7,940 nt of DNA from Candidatus Omnitrophota bacterium (lineage in GTDB: Bacteria > Omnitrophota > Gorgyraeia > Gygaellales > Profunditerraquicolaceae), in NCBI GenBank assembly GCA_026387485.1, contig JAPLLQ010000109.1:1-7940 (forward strand), in the 5' to 3' direction. A program made the position numbers and the translations under genes. Each line of letters opens with the position of its first letter. Position 1 is the stretch's first letter. Below are positions 1 to 6,607 of this stretch, piece by piece. Under the pieces are notes generated by a model. The model searched no databases. It was not told where the DNA came from and worked only from the letters and a program-made list of their open reading frames with translations.

Positions 1-1194
1 AAGCTCCATTGCCTCAACATTACTAAGTTCATTTAAAACCTTCCTCAAGATCCAGGTCTTCTGCAATACATCCTGTTTTACCAATAATTCCTCATGCCTG
101 GTATTAGAACGCTTGATGTCAATGGCCGGATATATCCTGCGTTGAAAAAGATTCCTATCCAATTGGGTCTCCATATTACCTGTACCCTTAAACTCTTCAA
201 ATATAACTTCATCCATCCGGCTTCCGGTATCTACCAAGGCTGTGGCAATTATTGTCAAACTTCCGCCCTCCTCAATTGCCCGGGCAGCTCCAAAGAACCT
301 TTTAGGTTTCTGAAGGGCATTGGAATCAACGCCACCCGAAAGAACTTTGCCACTATGCGGGACAACCGAATTATAGGCCCGGGCTAGCCGGGTAATGCTA
401 TCTAATAATACTACTACATCCCGTTTATGCTCTACCAACCTCTTGGCTTTCTCTAAAACAATCTCTGCTACTTGGACATGCCTTTCCGGCGGCTCATCAA
501 AGGTAGAAGAAATAACTTCTCCCTTAACATGCCTTTGCATATCCGTGACTTCTTCCGGCCTTTCGTCAATCAAAAGCACGATTAAAATCACATCCGGAGT
601 ATTGGTGGTTATAGCATTAGCGATTTTCTGCAGCAATACGGTTTTTCCGCTATAAGGCTGGGCTACGATTAAACCACGCTGCCCCTTACCTATCGGCGCG
701 AGCAGGTTCATTATCCGCATGGAGATTTCATCGGGTTTAGTCTCCAAGTTAAAAGCTTCATGAGGATAAATAGGAGTGAGATTATCAAAAAGCACCTTCT
801 CCTTTACCTCCTCGGGATTTTCAAAATTTACTGCCTCTACCTTAAGCAGGGCAAAATATTTTTCTCCCTCTTTAGGCGGACGGATCTGGCCGGAAACAGT
901 ATCGCCGGTCCTTAAATCAAATTTCCTGATCTGCGACGGAGACACATAAATATCATCCGGACAAGGAAGGTAATTGTAATTCGGGCTCCTTAAAAAACCG
1001 AACCCTTCAGAGAGTATCTCCAAAACCCCTTCCCCGAACATAAGACCTTCTCTCTCTGCCTGAGCCTGTAGGATCTTAAAAATCAAATCCTGTTTTCTAA
1101 GACCGCTGGTGCCATTGGCGTTTAACTCTTTGGCTACTTTATTAAGTTCTCCGATTTTCATCTCTTTTAGATTTTTAATATCTAATTTTTCCAC
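1..1194 (-). CDS. rho: Transcription termination factor Rho (C-terminus cut by window edge)
   Basis: Rho is a hexameric RNA-dependent ATPase/helicase that ends transcription of untranslated RNA. The reading frame is open from a GTG at 1194 to the left edge, giving 398 residues; compared with E. coli Rho (419 aa) only about 20-25 C-terminal residues are missing. Visible in order: N-terminal helical region (about 1-50); OB-fold RNA-binding domain with GFGFLR (64-69) and DDIYVSPSQ (80-88); ATPase domain with P-loop PYSGKT (180-185), LLIDERPEEV (207-216), Walker B VVLLDSITRLARAYN (261-275), Q-loop SGKVLSGG (281-288), R-loop EEFKGTGN (333-340) and the arginine-finger segment SNTRHEELL (R366). From the P-loop onward numbering coincides with E. 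coli. Oddity: position 181, Lys in E. coli, is Tyr. The GTG start is chosen because a strong AAGGAGG lies five bases upstream. The start overlaps the end of coaE by 13 bp, suggesting translational coupling. Identification is certain. Confidence 0.97.
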   Translation of the reverse strand, partial: MEKLDIKNLKEMKIGELNKVAKELNANGTSGLRKQDLIFKILQAQAEREGLMFGEGVLEILSEGFGFLRSPNYNYLPCPDDIYVSPSQIRKFDLRTGDTVSGQIRPPKEGEKYFALLKVEAVNFENPEEVKEKVLFDNLTPIYPHEAFNLETKPDEISMRIMNLLAPIGKGQRGLIVAQPYSGKTVLLQKIANAITTNTPDVILIVLLIDERPEEVTDMQRHVKGEVISSTFDEPPERHVQVAEIVLEKAKRLVEHKRDVVVLLDSITRLARAYNSVVPHSGKVLSGGVDSNALQKPKRFFGAARAIEEGGSLTIIATALVDTGSRMDEVIFEEFKGTGNMETQLDRNLFQRRIYPAIDIKRSNTRHEELLVKQDVLQKTWILRKVLNELSNVEAMEL

Positions 1195-1796
1195 AACTTC
1201 CTCCTTATTTCTACTACCTGTTTTCTGGTTTTTCTGATGCTACTGCTATTATCTATGATAAAATCCGCTGAACGGCTCTTCTGCCGCAAAGGAATCTGGG
1301 TTTTTATTCTTTTTAAGATTTCAGTTTTACTTAAATAAGTTTTCTTAAGTAATCTCTGTATCTGTTTATCCCTGCTTATCGTGACCACTATTAATTGAGG
1401 CGCGATCTTGGCTAACCCTGCCTCTAACAATAGAGGTACATCTAAAATTATCATCCCTCCTTTTTTCTTTCTGATACCTGTTTTAATAATCCGAATAACT
1501 TCCGGATGAATAATTTTATTTAGTTTCTTTAATAAATTTTGACGATTAAAAACTATTTTCCCCAACTTCCCACGGTCAATCTCTTTTCTATTATTCAGGA
1601 TACTAACGCCAAAAACCTTAATAATCTTACGGTAGGTTTTAGCGGATTTTTTGATAGAGCTGTGCGCTATTCTGTCAGCGTCAATAACAAAAGCACCATA
1701 AGACTTAAAGATTTCCGCAACCGTGCTCTTACCGCTGCCGAAACTTCCGGTAAGGCCGATTACGACTTTCTTTTTATTTTGCTTTTGCCTTGGCAT
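1182..1796 (-). CDS. coaE: Dephospho-CoA kinase
   Basis: CoaE performs the last step of coenzyme A synthesis: ATP-dependent phosphorylation of the 3'-hydroxyl of the ribose of dephospho-CoA, in the cytoplasm. The 204-residue protein has the usual family length. It shows a P-loop GSFGSGKST (17-25), the substrate-site DAD followed by RIAH (39-44), the lid/CoA-domain segment with HPEV (97-100), PLLLEAGL (121-128), and the closing ADFIIDNSSS (177-186) near the C-terminus. The protein is very rich in Lys/Arg at both ends. The ATG at 1796 lies inside the end of glgA (23 bp overlap); only a weak GGAT precedes it, so expression probably relies on coupling to glgA translation. The end overlaps the rho start by 13 bp. 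CoA supply fits the nearby acetyl-CoA synthase metabolically, but polA-coaE-rho proximity is a common housekeeping arrangement, so no functional link need be implied. Confidence 0.95.
   Translation of the reverse strand: MPRQKQNKKKVVIGLTGSFGSGKSTVAEIFKSYGAFVIDADRIAHSSIKKSAKTYRKIIKVFGVSILNNRKEIDRGKLGKIVFNRQNLLKKLNKIIHPEVIRIIKTGIRKKKGGMIILDVPLLLEAGLAKIAPQLIVVTISRDKQIQRLLKKTYLSKTEILKRIKTQIPLRQKSRSADFIIDNSSSIRKTRKQVVEIRRKLWKN
1200..1206 (-). promoter_or_regulatory. Ribosome binding site of rho
   Basis: The minus strand reads AAGGAGG followed by AAGTT and then GTG, an almost full-length Shine-Dalgarno with 5-nt spacing. It decides the rho start at a GTG rather than any downstream ATG. It lies inside the last codons of coaE (the two AGG arginine codons), so ribosomes finishing coaE would pass directly over it. 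Confidence 0.85.
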
Positions 1797-3162
1797 ATAA
1801 ATCCAGATATTTATTGGCAGAGGCCTCCCAAGAGAAATTACACCTCATCGCCTTAGCCACTAATACCGGCCATTTTCCCTTGCTCTTAAAAACAGCTACC
1901 GCTTTCTTTATCCTCTTGATCAATTCATTTTTGCTGTATAGATCAAAGATAAACCCGTTGGTTGAATTTACTGTGTCGGCCAACCCGCCGGTTTTAAAAA
2001 CCAAGGGGATGGTACCATACCTTAAGCTAATTAACTGTCCCAAGCCGCAGGGTTCGTACCTTGAAGGCATAAGGAAAATATCTGAACCAGCATAAATCTT
2101 ATGGGCTAATGGGTCATCAAACTTAAGCTGTAAGGATATTACTTTAGGATACTTTTTAACCATATCTTCCATAATTAAGTGGTACTTCAGGTCACCGGTA
2201 CCTAAAATCACCAGTTGCACACCCATTTTGCAGATCTCATCAATACCTTCAGCTAAAATATCAAAACCTTTTTGTTCGGCTAACCTAGAAACTATGCCCA
2301 ACAAAGGGATATCTTTCTTTACGGGTAATTTACAAAGAGACTGCAGCTCTTCTTTATCTTTAAATTTACCCTCCGGTTCTTGAGCGGAAAAATTCTTAGC
2401 GATAAATTTATCGGTCTCAGGATTCCAGATATTATAATCTAAACCGTTTAATATTCCGAATACCGAATCGCGGCGTCTATTCAGAACGCCCTCCAAACCG
2501 AAACCAAATTCCTTAGTCTGTATCTCTTTAGCATAAGTCGGGCTAACCGTATTAATAATATCCGAGAATTCCATTCCGCCTTTTAAAATATTTATCTTGT
2601 CATAGAATTCCAAACCCTCGATATTAAATAAACTCCAATCAAGCCCTAGTTTGGGAAACTCCTCTTTTAGAAAAAGGCCTTGATAGCCTATATTATGTAT
2701 CGTCAGGATGGTATGGGTATTTTTATAAAAAGGATCATTGGCACAGATGGCTTTTAAGTATACCGGAATTAATGCTGCCTGCCAATCGTGCACATGGATA
2801 ATATCCGGCTTAAAATTTATCTCTTTTAATAAAGATAACGTCCTGCGGCAATAATAAGCGAATCTATCCAGATTATCCTTATGGTCACCGTTCTTATCGC
2901 CGTATAAACCGTCGCGATTAAAATACTCATCCTTCTCAATAAAATAAACCTTAATGTTTTTTCCGGTTACCGAATAAGAGATATCGTCTTTTAATCTCTT
3001 AAGCCCGAACTTAACCGGATCAATTGCCTTATAACGAGGCATAACAATAATAACTTCCTGGCCCTCTTTTTCTAACGCCAAGGGTAAAGCTCCGGCAACA
3101 TCAGCCAATCCGCCGGTCTTGGCAAACGGAACTACCTCTGACGCACAAACTACTATTTTCAT
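1774..3162 (-). CDS. glgA: Glycogen synthase, ADP-glucose type (GT5 family)
   Basis: GlgA transfers glucosyl units from ADP-glucose to the non-reducing end of an alpha-1,4-glucan in the cytoplasm. The 462-residue protein is slightly shorter than E. coli GlgA (477) but has both GT-B Rossmann domains. Seen: the N-terminal K15-TGGLADV sugar-nucleotide loop, HVHDWQAAL (123-131), TIHNIGYQG (154-162), NGLDYNIWNP (239-248), the catalytic R293/K298 in SRLAEQKG, PSRYEPCGL (366-373) with E370, and KTGGLADTV (390-398). R293, K298 and E370 correspond to E. coli R300, K305 and E377. The N-terminus starts exactly at the family start (MKIVVCASEVVPFAKTGG), and ATG 3162 directly follows the polA TAA with an AGGAG at 5-nt spacing. 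No glgB, glgC or glgP lies in the window. The substrate (ADP- versus UDP-glucose) is inferred from family resemblance. Confidence 0.95.
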   Translation of the reverse strand: MKIVVCASEVVPFAKTGGLADVAGALPLALEKEGQEVIIVMPRYKAIDPVKFGLKRLKDDISYSVTGKNIKVYFIEKDEYFNRDGLYGDKNGDHKDNLDRFAYYCRRTLSLLKEINFKPDIIHVHDWQAALIPVYLKAICANDPFYKNTHTILTIHNIGYQGLFLKEEFPKLGLDWSLFNIEGLEFYDKINILKGGMEFSDIINTVSPTYAKEIQTKEFGFGLEGVLNRRRDSVFGILNGLDYNIWNPETDKFIAKNFSAQEPEGKFKDKEELQSLCKLPVKKDIPLLGIVSRLAEQKGFDILAEGIDEICKMGVQLVILGTGDLKYHLIMEDMVKKYPKVISLQLKFDDPLAHKIYAGSDIFLMPSRYEPCGLGQLISLRYGTIPLVFKTGGLADTVNSTNGFIFDLYSKNELIKRIKKAVAVFKSKGKWPVLVAKAMRCNFSWEASANKYLDLYAKAKAK

Positions 3163-5742
3163 TTAATCTCCTCCCTGACTGCCTTCGGCAGTCCTGCCTG
3201 CCGGACAGGCAAGCATCTCTAGCCAATTATGGCCCTTCTTGATATCCACTTTAATTGGCACATCTAATTTTAATACATTCTCCATTCGCTCCCGGACTAA
3301 ATTCACAAGCTCGACTAACTCTTCTTTCGGTAAATCAAATAATAATTCATCATGGATCTGCAGAACCATTCGCGATTTTAAGTCTTTTTTTTTCACTGCT
3401 TCGCTTATCTGAATCATCGCTAACTTAATTAAATCCGAAGCTGAACCCTGAATCGGAGTATTGACTGCCTGGCGTTCGGCAAATTGCCGGATTGACTGAT
3501 TTTTACTTTTAATTTCTGGGATATATCTCCTTCTTCCTAAAATAGTAGTTACAAAACCTTCTTCTGCAGCCTTTTTTATCTGCTCTTCAATATAGGTTTT
3601 GACCTTTGGGTAGCGCAAAAAATAGGCATCAATAAAATTCTGGGCTTCAGTAACCGGTATATTTAAATCCCGGCTTAAGCCATAAGAAGTAAGACCATAG
3701 ATAATCCCGAAATTTACCCGCTTAGCTCTCTCGCGCATCTGATTATCCACTTGGCTTGCCTCTAAACCGTAAATCAAGCCGGCAGTAATCTTATGTATAT
3801 CGTTTTCTGCTTTAAAAGCAGCAATCAGGCTTTCATCTTTTGATAAATGTGCTAGAATCCTTAATTCAATTTGCGAGTAATCGCAGGAGATCAGCCAATT
3901 ATCTTTTGAGCCGGCAATTATTGCCCTGCGGATATTGCGGCCGATATCAGTCTTGATAGGAATATTCTGTAAATTGGGATTTGAGGAACTGAGCCTGCCG
4001 GTTTCAGTAGCAGCCTGATTAAAAGAAGTGTGGATACGGCCGGTATCTTTATCCGCTAATTGTGGCAGGACATCAATATAAGTTGTCTTTAATTTAGTCA
4101 GCTGCCGGTATTCCAGTAATAATTCTGGGAGCTTATGCCTATCTGCTAATTTACGTAATACCTCTTCATCAGTCGAAAACCCGGTCTTGGTCTTTTTTAC
4201 TACCGGAAGCTTAAGTTTCTCAAAAAGAATCACTGCTAATTGTTTAGGTGAGTTTATATTAAATTCTTCGCCGCTTAAATTATAGATATCCTTAATCAAG
4301 GTATTCAGCCTCATCTTAACATCCTCTGAAAGTAATTTTAAGACCTTTAGGTCCAGTTTAATCCCGGCTAATTCCATCTCAGCTAAAACATCTACCAATG
4401 GCATCTCAAGGTCCCTAAAAAGTTTAAACAGAGATTTATCATTTAATTCCTTCTCTAATTTCGGTTTTAATTCTTTAATCAGGCTCAAAGAGTAAGCATT
4501 ATCAAGTGTTTTTCCTTCTATCACCTTATTCAAATGCTCAAAGCTTACATTTTCTAAACCGTAGTCACCCAGGGAAGGATTAAGAAGATAAGCGGCAATC
4601 ATCGTATCAAAAGATAACCCAGACAGAATTATCTTACTTTTTGCTAAAGATACCTTCATTTTTTTAAAATCGTGGCCACATTTTTTTATTTCCGGGTTAC
4701 TTAGGATTTCTTTAAATCGTAAATTAGCCTTGCCCACTTTTAAAAATTTTCCCTGGGTGTAAAAAATAAGATTATCTGAATTGTCTCCAGATAAAAATAA
4801 TTCCTCTTTCTTTTCTATAAGCTTTTTAAGGTCATTCTCGCTTGCCTCTCCTAACTTTATATCTTCAGAAACGCCTTGATCAACAGGCCCTAAGTCTTTA
4901 AGCAATTTTTTAAATTCTAAATATTTAAAGATCCTGCTCAATTCCGTTAGGTTAGGCTTGCCTATTTTAAGCTTTTTAAGGTCAAAATCTATCTCCATAT
5001 CATCGGCCAATAAAACTAATTCCTTGTTTAATTTAATCTGCTCTAAATTTTCCGCCACTGACTGCCTTATCCTCTCTTTCGCTATCTGGCCGCTATTCTT
5101 TAATAACTTTTCTACTGAACCGAATTGTTTAATTAATTCTATTGCGGTTTTTTCTCCGATACCCGGAACACTTGGGATATTATCGGCGCTATCTCCCATC
5201 AGCGCAATCAGATCTGCTACTTGCCTGGGTTTAATCTTAAAACGTTTTTCAACAGCTTTTTCGTCATAGAGTGCACCTTCGTCTTTATAGGGGCTAAATA
5301 CGGTTATATCTTTATCCACTAATTGCAGTATATCATTATCGGAGCTGACAATAGTCACTGCTATACCTTCTGCCTCAGCCAGCCTGGCGAAAGTTGCGAT
5401 AATATCGACAGCCTCATAACCTGTTTTCTCTAAAAGCGTAATACCGTAATTTATCACTATCTCTTTAATCAAAGGTATCTGACTGGATAATTCATCCGGC
5501 ATAGCCGGTCGCTGAATTTTATATTCGGCGAATTTCTTTAAGCGAAAGGTATCCCGCGAAACGTCAAAACAAGTCGCCAGGTATTCAGGTTTATGCTCTT
5601 TTAGGATTTTATTCAGTATATTGAGAAACCCGTATACTGCGCCGGTAGGCTGGCCAAATGACGTAGCTAAGCCCCTAATCGCATAGAATGCCCGGTAACA
5701 AAAAGCCGTGGCATCAATTAAATATAATCTTTTACCGTCCAT
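3163..5742 (-). CDS. polA: DNA polymerase I (5'-nuclease and polymerase; proofreading site degenerate)
   Basis: PolA fills gaps and removes RNA primers during Okazaki-fragment processing and excision repair. The 859-residue protein has three regions. The 5'-nuclease (about 1-285) shows YLIDATAF with D10, CFD (D60), GYEAVDIIAT (108-117), SSDNDILQL (133-141) and ALMGDSADNIPSVPGIGEKTA-type helix-hairpin-helix (180-200, D184/D187). A shortened 3'-5' exonuclease-like region (about 300-445) lacks the DxE metal-binding motif, keeping only FDTMIAAYLLNP (378-389). The polymerase domain (about 445-843) has TGRLSSSNPNLQNIP (581-595), motif A DYSQIELR (621-628), motif B RAKRVNFGIIYG (672-683) and motif C QIHDELLF (795-802). 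The family normally ends near GHNWLEM (837-843); 16 further residues come from a palindromic repeat. One nuclease-site Asp is Val (V112). The ATG at 5742 has only a weak upstream GAG, and is chosen by alignment to the family N-terminus. It probably is co-transcribed with glgA. Confidence 0.96.
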   Translation of the reverse strand: MDGKRLYLIDATAFCYRAFYAIRGLATSFGQPTGAVYGFLNILNKILKEHKPEYLATCFDVSRDTFRLKKFAEYKIQRPAMPDELSSQIPLIKEIVINYGITLLEKTGYEAVDIIATFARLAEAEGIAVTIVSSDNDILQLVDKDITVFSPYKDEGALYDEKAVEKRFKIKPRQVADLIALMGDSADNIPSVPGIGEKTAIELIKQFGSVEKLLKNSGQIAKERIRQSVAENLEQIKLNKELVLLADDMEIDFDLKKLKIGKPNLTELSRIFKYLEFKKLLKDLGPVDQGVSEDIKLGEASENDLKKLIEKKEELFLSGDNSDNLIFYTQGKFLKVGKANLRFKEILSNPEIKKCGHDFKKMKVSLAKSKIILSGLSFDTMIAAYLLNPSLGDYGLENVSFEHLNKVIEGKTLDNAYSLSLIKELKPKLEKELNDKSLFKLFRDLEMPLVDVLAEMELAGIKLDLKVLKLLSEDVKMRLNTLIKDIYNLSGEEFNINSPKQLAVILFEKLKLPVVKKTKTGFSTDEEVLRKLADRHKLPELLLEYRQLTKLKTTYIDVLPQLADKDTGRIHTSFNQAATETGRLSSSNPNLQNIPIKTDIGRNIRRAIIAGSKDNWLISCDYSQIELRILAHLSKDESLIAAFKAENDIHKITAGLIYGLEASQVDNQMRERAKRVNFGIIYGLTSYGLSRDLNIPVTEAQNFIDAYFLRYPKVKTYIEEQIKKAAEEGFVTTILGRRRYIPEIKSKNQSIRQFAERQAVNTPIQGSASDLIKLAMIQISEAVKKKDLKSRMVLQIHDELLFDLPKEELVELVNLVRERMENVLKLDVPIKVDIKKGHNWLEMLACPAGRTAEGSQGGD
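3168..3176 (-). promoter_or_regulatory. Ribosome binding site of glgA
   Basis: The minus strand reads AGGGAGGAG followed by ATTAA and ATG. The AGGAG core ends 5 nt before the glgA ATG and is part of the last codons of polA. The hairpin formed by 3177-3193 ends at the base next to this site, so the RNA structure sits immediately upstream of the ribosome landing position. Confidence 0.8.
3177..3211. repeat. GC-rich double palindrome at the polA/glgA junction
   Basis: Two inverted repeats lie one base apart. The first, 3177-3193, is a perfect 7-bp stem GACTGCC / GGCAGTC around a 3-base loop (TTC on the plus strand). The second, 3195-3211, is a 6-bp stem TGCCTG / CAGGCA around CCGGA. The GGCAG and CTGCC units of the two hairpins can also pair with each other, allowing alternative folds. 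The segment is much richer in GC than its surroundings. It is translated as part of the last 16 residues of PolA, beyond the family's normal end. There is no T-run on either side, so it is not a standard intrinsic terminator. It resembles the short dispersed palindromic elements (REP/RPE-like) found in many bacterial genomes; whether it is repeated in this genome cannot be seen here. Confidence 0.7.
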
Positions 5743-5755
5743 TAATAAAACGCTC

Positions 5756-5790
5756 GGGAATCAATTGTGGTAGGGAATTAATTATTGTGG
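5756..5790. repeat. Imperfect direct repeat between the TPR gene and polA
   Basis: The 52-bp gap between the TPR stop and the polA start is mostly two similar units on the plus strand: GGGAATCAATTGTGG (5756-5770) and GGGAATTAATTATTGTGG (5773-5790), separated by TA. Both begin with GGGAAT and end with ATTGTGG around an AT-rich centre. A pair of similar sites just upstream of polA could be an operator or merely a local duplication. No convincing promoter or terminator is visible in this gap. Confidence 0.4.
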
Positions 5791-5794
5791 TTTT

Positions 5795-6559
5795 CTATCT
5801 TGACAGTGCCCGCTTCTGGGCTTGGGTAATAAATTCTTCTATCTCTTTATTATCCTGATCCAGATACTGGGCATCTAATGCTTCTTTTACAGCTGCGGCA
5901 TAGTCTTGCTTATTGTAGCTTTCTTTGGCTTTCTTAAAATGCTTTCTAGCCATAGCCTTATCATCATGCCTTAAGATATCTTTCTCGTTAGCGATGTCTT
6001 TCATTAAACCAACAACTTGCCTTTCCTGTGCATCGGCCAAGGGATTAGCAGATAAACTCATTCGGATATCTTCTATCCGACTTTTGGCTTTTTGAGTCCA
6101 AGGATCTTCAAGGTTACCTAACTCCGCCCTTTTCTTCCAACAATAAGCAGCTTTAGCTAAATCGCGCTTACCTTCATAAAACAAGGCTAAATTAGAATAG
6201 GCGCTTAAAAAATAGGGATCAATTCTGATAGCCTTGATATAACTCTCTTCTGCCCGCTCCGCCTCACCCTTAGCTTCATAGATAACCCCAAGGTCATTAT
6301 AGGCAACTGCATAATAACTATCAATTTCAACTGCCTTCTGGTACATCTTCATTGCCGAATCCAGATCACCGGCATCCTGAGCCTTAACACCCTCTTGACG
6401 ATAGTTTATTGCCTCTTTCTGCAGTTCAGTTAAACTATCTTCGCTTTCAAAGGTCTCTGTTTCTTGGGCAAAGACAATAAGATAAGATAAAAGAAGTACT
6501 GGTAAACAAAAAAAAGGAATTACTTTTCTAATCTTATTTTTGAGAGTTAAGACTGACAT
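5795..6559 (-). CDS. Exported tetratricopeptide-repeat protein of unknown role
   Basis: The 254-residue product starts with a Sec-type signal: basic KNKIRK (7-12), a hydrophobic stretch about 14-30, and a likely cleavage site after VFA (29-31) before QETE. There is no lipobox cysteine, so it should be released to the periplasm or stay anchored by an uncleaved signal. Three consecutive 34-residue TPR units follow at about 51-84, 85-118 and 119-152, with the expected small/aromatic positions (for example GVIYEAKGEAERAEESYIKAI in the second). A fourth weaker unit lies near 205-238 (YNKQDYAAAVKEALDAQ). The segment between (about 155-203) is charged, probably helical, and not recognised. TPRs bind proteins, so a scaffold or assembly role is plausible, but no specific function can be assigned. 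No Shine-Dalgarno precedes the ATG; a strong promoter lies immediately upstream. No other in-frame start lies before the hydrophobic core. Confidence 0.85.
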   Translation of the reverse strand: MSVLTLKNKIRKVIPFFCLPVLLLSYLIVFAQETETFESEDSLTELQKEAINYRQEGVKAQDAGDLDSAMKMYQKAVEIDSYYAVAYNDLGVIYEAKGEAERAEESYIKAIRIDPYFLSAYSNLALFYEGKRDLAKAAYCWKKRAELGNLEDPWTQKAKSRIEDIRMSLSANPLADAQERQVVGLMKDIANEKDILRHDDKAMARKHFKKAKESYNKQDYAAAVKEALDAQYLDQDNKEIEEFITQAQKRALSR

Positions 6560-6571
6560 AGTTTGGTAATT

Positions 6572-6599
6572 ATTATATACTATATATACGCTGCGTCAA
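6572..6599 (-). promoter_or_regulatory. Sigma70-type promoter of the TPR gene (and probably polA-glgA-coaE-rho)
   Basis: On the minus strand a TTGACG -35 box (6594-6599) is followed after 16 bp by a perfect TATAAT -10 box (6572-6577). The spacer contains an alternating TA run. It starts 8 bases after the acsB stop codon. A start site about 6-8 bases beyond the -10 box would fall near 6564-6566, only about 5-7 bases from the ATG at 6559, so the message would be almost leaderless, which agrees with the missing Shine-Dalgarno. With no terminator visible downstream, it may drive all five downstream genes. Confidence 0.7.
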
Positions 6600-6607
6600 G
6601 AGAAATA

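Noticed and set aside
94..655. Plus-strand open frames at 94-387 and 395-655
   Set aside because: They lie antisense to strongly conserved Rho coding sequence, have no ribosome site, and their translations resemble no recognised protein.
1539..2095. Plus-strand open frames at 1539-1856 and 1790-2095
   Set aside because: They are antisense to coaE and glgA, whose family motifs run through the same bases; no independent evidence of coding.
3177..3211. Possible intrinsic terminator after polA
   Set aside because: The hairpins are strong, but neither side has a T-run, and the downstream bases are the glgA ribosome site; termination here would separate glgA from its only visible promoter.
4958..5269. 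Plus-strand open frame antisense to the PolA nuclease domain
   Set aside because: Its low-complexity Ser/Leu/Ile-rich translation is what the reverse of a Lys/Glu/Leu-rich gene gives; the minus strand carries conserved PolA motifs here.
3163..5742. Frameshift or assembly error at the 3' end of polA explaining the odd tail
   Set aside because: The frame runs cleanly past the conserved GHNW segment, then stops precisely before the glgA ATG with a good ribosome site; the extra residues correspond to the palindromes, so an insertion explains them better.
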